Assembly (NCBI GenBank): GCA_009763385.1
Contig: CM019828.1
Location: forward strand, 25,967,250-26,031,249
From: Coix lacryma-jobi var. lacryma-jobi
Taxonomy: Eukaryota; Streptophyta; Magnoliopsida; Poales; Poaceae
DNA: 64,000 bases
Reading direction: 5' to 3'
Shown: one piece after another, positions 33,433-44,900 of the stretch
How the letters are laid out: every line of letters starts with the position of its first letter
How positions within the stretch are numbered: position 1 is the first letter of the stretch
The notes under the pieces: generated by a model
The model's database searches: none
What the model was told of the DNA's origin: nothing
What the model saw: only the letters and a program-made list of their open reading frames with translations
Position numbers and translations under genes: made by a program

Positions 33433-34375
33433 ATGCGACAATCAGAACCGTCCTCATCTACGTGAAAAAATCTCCATGGGATAACTCGCCGAGCCCAGAC
33501 TGTTGGCTACGCACAACTCGCCGAGCCCTAACTGCCCTAAGCCAAGGTGAGAATATGAGATTCAATTTTCATTATTGGAAATCTTCAGTGTCCTAGGGGA
33601 AAAATTATGTCTGTTTTCATTATTATTATTATGTGCTAAGATCATCTAGTCATCCGTCATGCCGGTGTGTGGTCTTCGAGATTGAACTTCAGATAATATC
33701 GCAAGTCTTTCACTCTCTTTTATTTATGCATACATTTTAAACAATCAGTGTAGCATTGAACTATTTATATTGTATAATTTATAATTCAATCATGGAATTA
33801 TGTTCTTTAGCGTGCATGTATACTAAATTATATTGAAAATTTTATAATCATTACCGAATTGATAAACAATTTTACCGAATTCAATGTAAATTTTTTTGAG
33901 GGCATACCCCTAGATAAATTCTTAGATCCGCCACTATGCGAGCCAGGCAGGAGTTGCGATCTTGAGGGGTGGGAGGGGGCGCTGCACACGGGGGTGAGGG
34001 CGACCGCGGCTGCTGCTCGACATCTGTACTCCTCCGACCTCCGCTCCACTACCCTTCAACCTCCATAACGGTGCATCCCGTGGATCACAGAATCCGATTT
34101 CAAGGTATGAAAATCAAAAGCTCCAAGCCTCTGATGTCTAATTTGTAGAACCCTAGCTCGCTAATTGTGCTGTAATGTGATTAATTTAGGTAGAGTATAG
34201 CTGATTGCTGCCCTGATCGCCGGCCGCGGCACGCCCCTCCATCGTCCATGTCGATCGCCCATCGATCAGACAAGCCGTCCTCGCGGCGAAAGGTACGAGA
34301 TCACCATGGCCTGGACATATAGTTCAATTATGTACGTAAATACGCTAGCTAAATTGGTGATCGTTCATCTTCATC
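33433..34375 (+). other. Presumed 5' part of the CACTA element
   Basis: No gene. An AT-rich stretch (33560-33900) gives way to GC-rich DNA (33930-34290). A possible 5' UTR intron runs from 'gtacgag' at about 34291 to 'catcatgcag' at 34381, directly before ATG at 34382. Confidence 0.35.
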
Positions 34376-36898
34376 ATGCAGATGTCAGGTGATGATAGGA
34401 GTTGGATGCGCTTGCCTCGTTCTTCAACCAAGTGGCAGAACAAATTCATACAATTTTTGGACAGGACATATAGTGGCACTTCGAGGGGTGGAACTGCAGC
34501 ATGTCCATGCCATAAATGTCTATGCATGTCACACAGAACACAGGATGTGCTTCAGATTCATGTCCTTTCAACAGGGTTTGCTGAAAGTTTTATCATGGAA
34601 GGGGAAGGTTCAGCTGATGTGGTATTTCACAATGAAGATGCAGGACCTAGTGATGTACAAGTACACAATGACCCAACAACAACAGATGTGGATGTACAGA
34701 ACGATGATGAAGGTGCACCACATGATTCTGGAGTAGACAATGAAGAAGGCGGCACATCGAGTGAAGATGATCAGACCAGTAATTTGATTAAATCCCTAAT
34801 CAGATGTGAAATACGAGGAGAGATCGGTGATGAAGATGAGCCGAACGAGCATGCCAAGGTCTTCTTCAAGTTACTACAGGAGGCAAAAAAGGAATTATAT
34901 CCAGGTTGCGAAGATGGTATAAAGATATCTTTTATTGTGGAACTTTTCCAGCTTAAGTGTATGTATGGGATTAGTAACAAAGCATTGGAGGGGGTACTCT
35001 TTCTGATTTCAAAGTTTCTCCCTAAAGGTCATTGTGTCCCAAACACAATGGAGAAAGTGCAAAGGGTGGTTCGCGATCTAGGCTTGGACTATATCAAGAT
35101 AGATGCATGTGACAATAGTTGTGTGTTATTTTGGAAGAAATATGAGAAGCTAGATATATGCCCCAAATGTAAAGCATCCAGATGGAAAACAAATGACCAT
35201 GGTGGTGGCCATGCAGACGATGGTCATGATGGTGCTCCGACAACAAATAAGAACCGTCGGCGTGTCCCAGTCAAAATCCTTCGGTACTTCCCTCTCACAC
35301 CTCGGCTGCGCAGATTGTACATGTCAGAGAGCACATCATCTGAAATGCGTTGGCATGAGGATGAAAGAATAAATGATGGCAAACTACGTCATCCTGCTGA
35401 CTCCAGGGCTTGGAAGCACGTGGACAATACGTTTCCACATTTTAAAGAAGCTCGTAACGTTCGACTGGGTCTTGCTTCTGATGGCTTCAACCCATTTGGC
35501 ATGCAAAATGTTACTTACAGTTGTTGGCCTGTTATCCTAATACCTTACAATTTTCCTCCTTGGTTGTATGAGAAACAATCTTTTTGGATCATGCCAATGT
35601 TGATACCTGGCAAGAAATCTCCTGGAATGAATATTGATGTTTACTTGAGGCCCCTCATTGATGAGTTGAAGGAGCTGTTGAATACTGGTGTGAATTGTAG
35701 GAATGTAAAGGCAAAGGAAAACTTTACACTACGTGCTATGCTGCTTTGGACAATCAATGACTTCCCTGCATATGCGATGCTTTCTGGTTAGAGCACAAAA
35801 GGAAAATTTGCATGTCCTTACTGTCACAAGGATACAGATTATTTGTGGTTGAAACATGGAAAGAAGTACTGCTACATGGGACATCCTCGGTTTTTGCCCT
35901 TAGACCATCCATGGCGCATGAACAAGATGAGCTTCAACAATGACGACGAAACCAGGGAGGTTCCAGTTCCACTGTCTGGTCAAGATGTATTAGACCAGTA
36001 TGCAACTTTTGATCAAGCGAGATTCGGAAAGGACATATCAAAAAAGAGGAAGCGTGATGAAGACGCAAGATGGCACAATTGGAGGAAGAAGAGTATTTTT
36101 TTGAGCTCCCCTACCGGTCTTCTTTGATCATAAGGCATAATTTGGACGTGATGCATATTGAGAAAAATATATGTGAGAGCATATTAGGGACTTTGCTTGA
36201 AATTGAAGGGAAATGTAAGGACAGAGAGAATGCCCGCCTTGACATGGAACATCTTGGGATCAGGCAAGATCAACATCCTGTGATTGATGATGACACGTAC
36301 ACCTTGCCAGCAGCGTTGTACTCTCTAGACAAGGATGACAATAGGATTTTATGCCAATTTCTTCAAGGAGTGAAGATGCCTGATGGGTTCTACTCTAATT
36401 TAAAGAGATGTGTTGACGATAAAACATGTAAGGTGTCTGGACTCAAAACTCATGACTACCATATTATTCTACAAAAACTATTGCCCTTAGTTATTAGAAG
36501 GATTTTGCCAGAAGATGCTGCCAGACCATTGATTGAGCTCAGTAGGTTCTTCAGTGCACTTTGTTCAAATGAGTTGGTGCCAGAAGATCTTGACAAACTA
36601 GTTGGATCAATTAAAGAGACTCTTTGTCAGCTTGAGATGGTTTTCCCGCCTGTATTTTTTGACATAATGATTCATTTGCCAGTCCATCGAGCTGAAGAGG
36701 CTAAACTAGGTGGGCCCGTGTGTTACAGATGGATGTATCCAGTAGAGAGGTATCTACGTATTGTTAAAGGATATGTCAGGAACAAGGCACAACCAGAAGG
36801 ATCAATAGCTGAGGCATACATAGCTGAGGAGTGTCTTACATTTTGCTCTCGATTCTTCGACGTCGAGACCAAGCTGAGTCGAGCTGATCGTCATGAAA
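34376..36898 (+). pseudogene. CACTA transposase (TNP2/Transposase_21), 5' part, broken
   Basis: The start is at 34376 or, after a possible leader intron, at 34382. A transposase-associated domain with conserved Cys/His (CPCHKC...H) covers residues 5-80. An acidic linker follows. The TNP2 domain runs from about residue 190 (ISNKALEGVLFLISKFLP) and has LASDGFNPFG and GMNIDVYLRPLIDEL, which hold likely catalytic Asp residues. A TAG at 35789 replaces the Trp of SGWSTKGK. An extra base in the T7 run at 36096-36102 shifts the frame, after which it resumes (HNLDVMHIEKN). A DUF4218 domain (from about 36600) is then cut by the Gypsy element. Family role: cuts and joins element ends. This copy has at least three disabling changes. 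Confidence 0.9.
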
Positions 36899-39800
36899 TG
36901 TAACACCCTAAAAATTTCTCCAAAACAAAATAGGTGAAAATGATTTAATTATGATTTTTGTGAAGCATTTAACCTAGGGGTTAAATAATTTTTTGTTGAA
37001 TTAAAATAATAGTGGCAACATGTTTATGCATTCATGCTGGTGCATCATATTTATTTGAGTGACTGGCTTTTGCCAAAATTTGGTTTGAATTCGAATTCAC
37101 TTTGAAATGGTTTTGAAATGCCTTGAAATAAAATGAAAAGCTTTTTCTTTTCTCTCTTTCTCCTTTCCTCTCTTCTGGCCCAAGCGGCCTGGCGGCCCAA
37201 CCCGCCGGCGCTCCCTCCCTTCTCCCTCCTCCTCTCTCTTTCTCCCGTGCGGCCCAGCAGGCCGGCCCGCGCAGCCGCTTGCAACCGCGCCTCCTCTCCC
37301 TCCCTTCCTTTCTTCTCATCGCCCGCGAGGCCCATCGGCCGGCCCAGCTCGGCCTGGTGCGCACGCCAGCAAACCGCCGCCTCTCCTCCCTCTCCCAGTC
37401 GCCGACACCTTGGGGCCACTTGTCAGCTGTCTCCCCCCCTCCTTCTCCGCGCGTCTGCGCCGAGCCGCAACCGCTCGGCCGCACGCCCCGCTTCGCCCGC
37501 GAGCCACTCCCACGACCTCGCTCCCTCCTCGTGCATATAGCGGACGCACCGCACCCCCGCTCCCCCTTTCCCTCATTCTCCCTCTCTTCGCAGCGCTCCA
37601 GAGCAACCGCCCGCCGCTCCAGAGCTTCGCCCGCCATAGACGAGCACGCCTGCCGCCGTCGTCCGGCCGTGCCCGCCCTCTCCGACTTCGTTCAAGGCCT
37701 CGCTGAGCTCTGCGTCGCGGTAACGGCGCCGCCGAACCTCTTCTCCCTCTTTCTTGCGCTCGTTTGCCCTAACCGGCATTGGTTTGCGTAGGTTGCCCGC
37801 CGGCGTTCGGATCCCCGCCGCCCCTCGCCGTGCGCCATCACCAGAGCCTCCTCGCCGTCCCCTTCACCGCGGTGAGAACCCCCTTGCGCTCCGCTACCCC
37901 TCCGACCGCTTGGTTTATCATTCGGTGCCCCAGTGCCCTAGACCGCGAGCTCCCATGTCCCTGCCATGGCGTGTGCGCGCCCGGCGTCGCGACGCGGCCG
38001 CGACGTCGCGGCCTGTGCCTGCCCGCGGCGTGCTCTCGGCTTGCCCCTCGCGCGCCCCTCCTTGCTCTAATCCGCGCCGTCAGCGCTAGATCCGACGGCC
38101 CTGATCGGCCGGTACCTCTTCGCCGGCCGATTTGCTTAAGAGCCCCTGAGAAAACTTGAAATCAACCCGCGCTCCGGCCGACACTATTCCCTGTGCCTTG
38201 AAAATGTTTGCAACCAGGCCCCTGTGCTTTGGTTGATTTGAGGCGCAGTCCAGCCGGCTGTGAATTCGATTTAAAAATTCAGTTTAAATTCCGATTTAAA
38301 TTCAAATACATTTCCAGTTATTTACAGAATTGCCACTACATTAAAATGCTTATAAAATCCACGTTTTAGCTCTGTTTTGATCCGTTCAAGTTGCGTTAGA
38401 TTCATAATTTAGTTATCTACCTGTTTATGCCTCGGTTAGACAACATAGATCAGTTTAGTTTCAGAGTTTATGTTAATCTTGTTTAGGTCTCTAGAAACAC
38501 CGTTTCGGCCGTATCTTTCGCATAGTATCTCCGTTTTCGGTGAACCAAAACTTGTTGTGATCGTAGAAATGCGTACTTCAGTTTTATCAAAGATTTATTT
38601 CTGTTTATTACTGTTTGGTGTACTGTTCTAATGATAGCCATGTTTGCATTGTGTATGTATGCGCCTGGAATGCGTGGTGATGTTTTGTGTTCGAGTAGTC
38701 GGTGAGTCGGTGTGGTGCGACCGGGACCCTTCTTTCGACGACCAGCAAGAGGACCAGTCTTTCGACAACCAAGGCAAGTTAGCATGGGATCTCCTTGTTA
38801 CCTATTTCACTTTACCATTAAATTACTCATTTATGCATGTGTCCAATTGAGCAACCTTAGAGACCCACTTAGCTTTGTTATCTGTGATGTTCTTGACTCC
38901 GTGGGATCTTTGCATATGGGTAGAATGCTAGTGCTAACTGACTTATAACTGATCCAGTCCAATGATGAATTTGTTCTCATGATGATATGTTGTTAAACGG
39001 TTAATAAAACTTGCTGTTAGCAAAAGCTGGGATTGACAGTGCTACCATGAGTGCTATATGGCTCTGGTTTTAGCTCAGTACACTGGACCTTTTCTAACTT
39101 GTTAGCGGTGACCCGAAAGGGCGCAAAAGGGGCTTGCCACTTTGGGTGTAGGGCTGCTCCTGTTCCTATGTGTATAGCTGCGATGGCCTTGTGCCATAGG
39201 AAAGGGGGGTTACTACATCTGCCTGTCAAGGAAACCTAGCGGCCCTAACCTGTTAGACGAACCAGCGAAAGGCTTCATAGTGTGCCCTGCCGATCTACCT
39301 CGGAAGTGGATCAAGAGGTTGGCCGCCTCGGGCACAAGGGTAACACGGCTTGTGGGTAAAGATGCACAACCTCTGCAGAGTGTAAAACTGTTATAACAGC
39401 CGAGCTCACGGTCACGAGCGACCCGGGAAACTAGCAGAATTTTGATACTTGAATAACTGTTTACTTTATATTGTTGGTATCTTATGATGTTATATTTATC
39501 TTTGATGGACAAATGGATCATGGGTTAAGGGTTAAGCACAATATTCGTTTATCTTAATGCTAAAACCTGCCAACTTAAAAGCTAACAGCAGTCAGACAGT
39601 GTCAGCCTTTTGAGCCTCATGAACCCTATGTTAGCTTGCTAAGTACGTGGAGTACTTACGCTTGTTGTTTATCTTCTTTTTGGGCAAAATCCCGGATGGG
39701 TAGCAGATGAAGGTGCAGTTGGTGACTTCTCAGAGGACTTCTAGGCTAGCTGTTTCCCCAGCCAGCGTTCCCTGTGGAGTTGTTCTTTTTAGCAGTTCAG

Positions 39801-39968
39801 TTATCTTTTGTTTCGCTTGATGTAAGACTTGTGTTGATACTATCGTTATGTAATAAACAATGTGATGATGCCACCTTCTTGTAATTTATCTAACTTATGT
39901 GTGTGATTGTTTCCTGGGCACACATGAGTACTCCGCCACAATTTTATCCTTAAAATTGGGGTGTGGCA
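36899..39968 (+). repeat. 5' LTR of the chromovirus, full length (3070 bp)
   Basis: Starts TGTAACACCCTAAAA and ends GGGGTGTGGCA. A very GC-rich block (about 37180-38150) follows a T/C-rich stretch and looks like a plant 5' leader. The block is mostly absent from the 3' LTR. Confidence 0.93.
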
Positions 39969-39971
39969 AAT

Positions 39972-39983
39972 TGGTATCAGAGC
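39972..39983 (+). promoter_or_regulatory. Primer binding site of the chromovirus
   Basis: TGGTATCAGAGC just after the LTR, exact Met-tRNA type, as usual in plant chromoviruses. Confidence 0.9.
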
Positions 39984-40162
39984 TTTGTTGACTGTAGGAC
40001 GCGAGCCTAGCTAGGAAATGGCCGTTCTAACACCTTTTTGTTACCTGTTCATGCTTATTTTATTATCTTGTTACTTTATTAAAATTTGCATGCTTCTTAT
40101 TCTTATTCTATTGAGTAAAACTAATTGTTTCCGCTTATCTTATCTTAATTTATAACGTCAGG

Positions 40163-41251
40163 ATGCCTCGCATGAACACCCGCGCGTATCGTGCCCTTTT
40201 CACCGCCAGCGCCAGCCAGCCTGCTCTCCCTGTGGTCCACATCCCCGACAGTGACGGTTCCTCTAGCTCCTCCAACACCGCCTTCATCGTGGAGGATGAA
40301 GAGTTGACCTCTACCCCGACTATCTCCGAGGAGCTAGCAGCGCCACCACCGCCCCCTGCAGCAGTTCCTGAGTCTCCAGCTCCGGAAGTGCCCGCTCTGG
40401 AGATGCCAGCACCAGTGGAGCCTGTGCCTGAGGCGCCAGCTCCTGAGGCGCCAGCGCCTGAGGTCCCTGCTCCAGAGGCACCCGCTCCTGTGGCGCCTGT
40501 CGCTCCACCAGTCGTGGAGGCCCCTGCCGCTCCAGCAGCTCCTGCAGCACCGGCCTTCGTGCCAGTGTACCCGGTGGTGCACTCTCCCGCTGCTTCGTCT
40601 GCTTCAGCACCAACACCCCCTGCCTCTCCAGTAGTGCAGGTGGTGGATGAAGACCTTGGATGGACTCGTCGCTTCATGTTCAAGAAGCCTGACGAGACAG
40701 CATACTACCATAGTATGCTGGTTCGTCTGCTGAATGAATACTACCCAGAGTTGGAGGCCAAGCTCCAGTATCACTGTGGCGAGTACACTCATCCTTTGGA
40801 GGCCACTTACTGGAAGTCCGACCTGATGGTTACAGGTTGGAATGATGTGGATCAAGCCCACGTCATAGAGTCGGCTCACAGGACTACCACCAAGCGTGGT
40901 GAAGCTCTCGCCAGCATGGAGGACGCAGCGCAGGATGCTTTCTTGCATTACCGTGGTCTGCGCTTCCAGTCTATGAGGACTGACCGCTACCGCTACCTGC
41001 CCCACAGTGACATGGTGGGCTCGTGGCAAGCTCTGCTTCCACCTGTGGAGTACCCGGTTCTGGTCTCTACCGCCCAGCATGCCTATGAAGTGCAGAGGAA
41101 GGCTGACAAGGTGCAGGATGACCTGCGCGCTTCACAGAAAGTGATGAGGCGTCTGGAGCGTGAAGTGGACCATCTTCGCGGTGAGCTGGGTCTTCCACCT
41201 GTTTACAAGAAGAAGTTCAGGGTCAACAATGCCCCCGGTGGAGCCCAGTAG
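40163..41251 (+). CDS. Extra ORF upstream of gag in the chromovirus (362 aa), unknown function
   Basis: The ATG at 40163 begins MPRMNTRAYRALF, about 195 bp after the LTR; the frame is open to 41251, on the sense strand, 670 bp before gag. Residues about 50-150 are a low-complexity Pro/Ala/Glu region (repeats of APAPE and PAPEV). From about 165 a folded-looking domain follows (WTRRFMFKKPDETAYYHSML; YYPELEAKLQYHCGEY; WNDVDQAHVIESAHRT; DAFLHYRGLRFQSM). A C-terminal coiled coil (QRKADKVQDDLRASQKVMRR) is next. I see no zinc knuckle, protease or pol motif. Codon use looks protein-like across the domain. Some plant LTR elements carry additional ORFs; I do not recognise this one. It could be an accessory protein or a captured host gene piece. 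Confidence 0.7.
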   Translation: MPRMNTRAYRALFTASASQPALPVVHIPDSDGSSSSSNTAFIVEDEELTSTPTISEELAAPPPPPAAVPESPAPEVPALEMPAPVEPVPEAPAPEAPAPEVPAPEAPAPVAPVAPPVVEAPAAPAAPAAPAFVPVYPVVHSPAASSASAPTPPASPVVQVVDEDLGWTRRFMFKKPDETAYYHSMLVRLLNEYYPELEAKLQYHCGEYTHPLEATYWKSDLMVTGWNDVDQAHVIESAHRTTTKRGEALASMEDAAQDAFLHYRGLRFQSMRTDRYRYLPHSDMVGSWQALLPPVEYPVLVSTAQHAYEVQRKADKVQDDLRASQKVMRRLEREVDHLRGELGLPPVYKKKFRVNNAPGGAQ

Positions 41252-41923
41252 TTTGCCTACCATGTTTAGTTATCTCGTTTAGAAACGTTGTTTAAATTTC
41301 AGTTTATGTCTGGTGAACTTTTAGTGGATGTGCTGCTTATGTTAGTGAACTATGTTTGATGGATCTTTGCTTGTGTGCGGTGAAGTATGGGTTTTGTCTG
41401 TGCTTCTCCAAGTTTTAAACATATCTCGGTGATGAATAAAGTTGTTTATCCCATATCTGTGTTGCTGTTTTCTGGAGCAGCCTGTGGTTATATCAGTATA
41501 TCTCTTAATCCATGATCCCAAAAATTATGAAATTTTTGTCGAAGTATCTAGACTGATGTATCTTTCAAACAAATCTGGAACCAAGTCTTTATCTATTCGG
41601 ATCTGGGAGATATGCCTGTTTAAAGTTGATGTTTCTGCGCAGTCTGTCACCCAGAACAGGTTCTGTTCAACGCTGTTTTCGACCCAGAATATGACCGAAT
41701 CTGAAAATGAGTTCTGAATAAAGGTTGTAGCTGGTTTCTTAAGCTTTCCAACGATGTCTGGTTCGACCCTGTTGGATTTCTGTAGCTTGAGTTATGTCAG
41801 TTTTCGTCACTGCTGTTGATAAAGATGTGCCCAGAAATTTTTCAGCAATGCTCATTTATGTTTCAAATATACTTTCTATGTTGGGTATAAAGGTCTAACT
41901 CTTGCGCATTTGTTGGTGAGCAG

Positions 41924-44900
41924 ATGGCAGCAAGGGGTGGATGCGGAAGGGGTTGTGGCCGTGGGCGTGGTGCTCCTGTGGACCCGCCACCGCCACCGCC
42001 GCCAGTGACCATCGAGCAGCTGATGGGAATGCAAAATCAACTAATGCAAGCCATGATGAACCGCCTGGATCAGGCGCCAGCTGCAGCACCTCAACCTCTC
42101 CAAGTCAGGGACCATCGAGGAGAATTCCTGAAAGGCCACCCACCTGTGTTCACTCATGCCTCTGAACCTTTGGAGGCGGATGACTGGCTTCGTGCAGTAG
42201 AGAAGCAGCTGAACATTGCCCACTGCACAGATTATGAGAAAGTGCTCTACGCTTCTGGACAACTGCAGGGAGCAGCCCAGGACTGGTGGGATGCATTCAT
42301 GTTCGGCCGTCCCCAAGATGCTCCAGTTGTTTCGTGGCAGGAGTTCAAGGAGAACTTCAGATCCTATCATATCCCCGATGGTCTCGTAGAGCTGAAGCAA
42401 GAAGAGTTCCGCTCCTTGAAACAAGGGTCCATGTCAGTGGCGGAATACCGCGATAAGTTTGCCCAACTGTCGCGCTATGCCCCACAGGATGTGGCCCAAG
42501 ATAAAGACAAGCAGCGCCGTTTTCTGAAGGGTCTTTACGATGGGTTGCAGCTCCAGCTTATGTCAAACACTTATCCCAACTATCAGGCCCTGGTCAATAG
42601 GGCGATTGTTATTGACAACAAGCGGAAAGAGATGGAAGCAAAGAAGAGAAGCTTCCAAGGCCAGTCTTCGGGGAGCAACACTCGTCCCCGAACCAACCCC
42701 CAGCAAGACTACCCCCAGAGGAATCAAGGCTCCTCCAACCAGTGGAACAGGGGACAGCAACCCCAAGGCAACCAGAACCAGCAGCGCCCTCCATACCAAC
42801 AACAGTCAGGTGGTCAGCGCTACCAGCAGCAGCCAGGAGGGCAGAGGTACCAGTAGCAGGGCAGCCAAGCATCACGCCAGGGAGCACCCAACTCCGCTCC
42901 CATGAAGAATGCAGCTCAGTCGAATCCCAATGCTTGCTACCGCTACGGGGAGATAGGACACTATGCTCACCAGTGTCCCAAGAAGCAGAACCCCCAGGCT
43001 CCACAGAACCAGGCAGGAGGTCAGAAGCAGAATGCTCGCCCACCTCACACTGGGCGGGTGAACCATGTGGCTGCCGATAGTGCCCTGGATGCACCGGATG
43101 TTATGATGGGTACGTTCAGCATCAACTCAATCCCAGCAACCATACTTTTTGATTCTGGTGCTTCGCATTCCTTCATTTCACAGTCATTTGTTAGAATGCA
43201 TGGTGTGCCTTTATGTGTAATGAAAGAAACAATCATAGTAAACTCACCAGGGGGTAGTATGCCTGCAAATTTTTGGAGCCCCACCTCTAGTGTCAACTTA
43301 AGGGGGGTAGATTTTAAAGTAAAGCCTATAGTGCTGAGAACAGCAGGCATAGATCTCATCTTGGGTATGGACTGGATGAAGCAACATGGGGCTGCCATTC
43401 AGTGTCAAGAAAGATCAGTGGTTGTATCTACACCCAAGGGAGACAGGATCTGTGTGGAAGTGGTGATGCAAGAGCAGCCGACTGCCACCATAAACCAGAT
43501 GGATGCTAGTGGTGCAGAGCAAGATCGGGTGGTGGACGAGTTCCCTGATGTCTTTCCTGATGATCTTCCAGGTATGCCACCTGATCGCGATGTTGAGTTC
43601 ATTATTGAATTACTGCCTGGAACTACACCAATAGCTAAAAGACCTTATAGAATGGGGGTAAATGAACTAGAAGAGCTTAAGAAGCAACTTAAGGAGTTGT
43701 TAGAGAAGGGGTATATACGCCCTAGTGCTTCTCCTTGGGGAGCACCTGTGATCTTTGTGGATAAGAAAGATGGTAGCCAAAGGATGTGTGTGGACTATAG
43801 GTCTTTAAATGAGGTTACCATTAAAAACAAATACCCTCTACCCCGGATAGACAATCTATTTGACCAGCTTAGAGGAGCATGTGTGTTCTCCAAAATAGAT
43901 CTCAGGTCTGGGTATCACCAGTTGAAAATCCGGAACTCAGACATTCCTAAAACTGCTTTCACAATGCGGTATGGATTGTATGAGTATACAGTTATGTCTT
44001 TTGGACTGACCAACGCCCCAGCCTACTTCATGTACCTGATGAATAAGGTGTTCATGGAGTATCTAGACAAGTTTGTGGTGGTGTTCATAGATGACATTCT
44101 AGTGTTCTCTAAGACAGAAGAGGAACATGCTGAACATCTGAGAATGGTTCTGCAGAAGTTGAGAGAGCATCTACTCTATGCCAAGAGGAGCAAGTGTGAG
44201 TTTTGGTTGAAAGAAGTCTCTTTCTTGGGGCATGTAGTCTCTGACGGAGGTATATCCGTTGATCCTACGAAGGTGCAGGATGTGTTGGACTGGAACCCGC
44301 CAACCAATGCTACCGAAATCCGAAGTTTTCTGGGTTTGGCTGGGTATTACAGAAGGTTCATTGAAGGTTTCTCCAAGCTTGCGAAGCCTATGACTGCCTT
44401 GCTAGAAAAGAGTGCTAAGTTTGTGTGGTCTGATAAGTGCCAGGCAAACTTTGAAGAATTGAAGAGGAGATTGACCTCAACACCAGTCCTAGTTCTGCCA
44501 GACTTGAACAAAAGCTTCTCCATCTATTGTGATGCATCTCGTCTGGGACTTGGATGTGTTCTAATGCAAGAAGGAAGAGTAGTAGCCTATGCATCTAGAC
44601 AGCTGAGAAAGCACGAGGTGAACTATCCAACTCATGATTTGAAGTTAGCAGCTGTTGTCCATGCTCTAAAAATATGGAGACATTATCTAGTTGGACATAA
44701 GTGTGATGTGTACACAGATCATAAAAGTCTGAAGTACATATTTACTCAATCAGATCTGAATTTGAGGCAACGCCGTTGGCTAGAATTGATCAAAGACTAT
44801 GACCTGGAGGTACATTATCACCCAGGAAAGGCCAATGTCGTGGCCGATGCCTTGAGCAGAAAAACTTATGCATATGGACTGCAAGTGGAATACATGTCAG

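Noticed and set aside
33890..33966. Inverted match between 'gcgagccaggcaggag' near 33936 and 'ctcctgcctggctcgc' near 51620 as CACTA-related arms
   Set aside because: The match is about 25-30 bp, internal to both ends and not at a terminus; it may be a common grass repeat. Not enough to define an end.
37032..38159. Open frames of 100-200 codons in the GC-rich LTR block
   Set aside because: Open on both strands with Pro/Arg-rich low-complexity translation; no motif, and the 3' LTR lacks most of the block.
38483..38785. Minus-strand ORF repeated at 47029-47331 as a conserved gene
   Set aside because: The two copies are simply the two LTRs of the chromovirus; similarity is due to LTR duplication.
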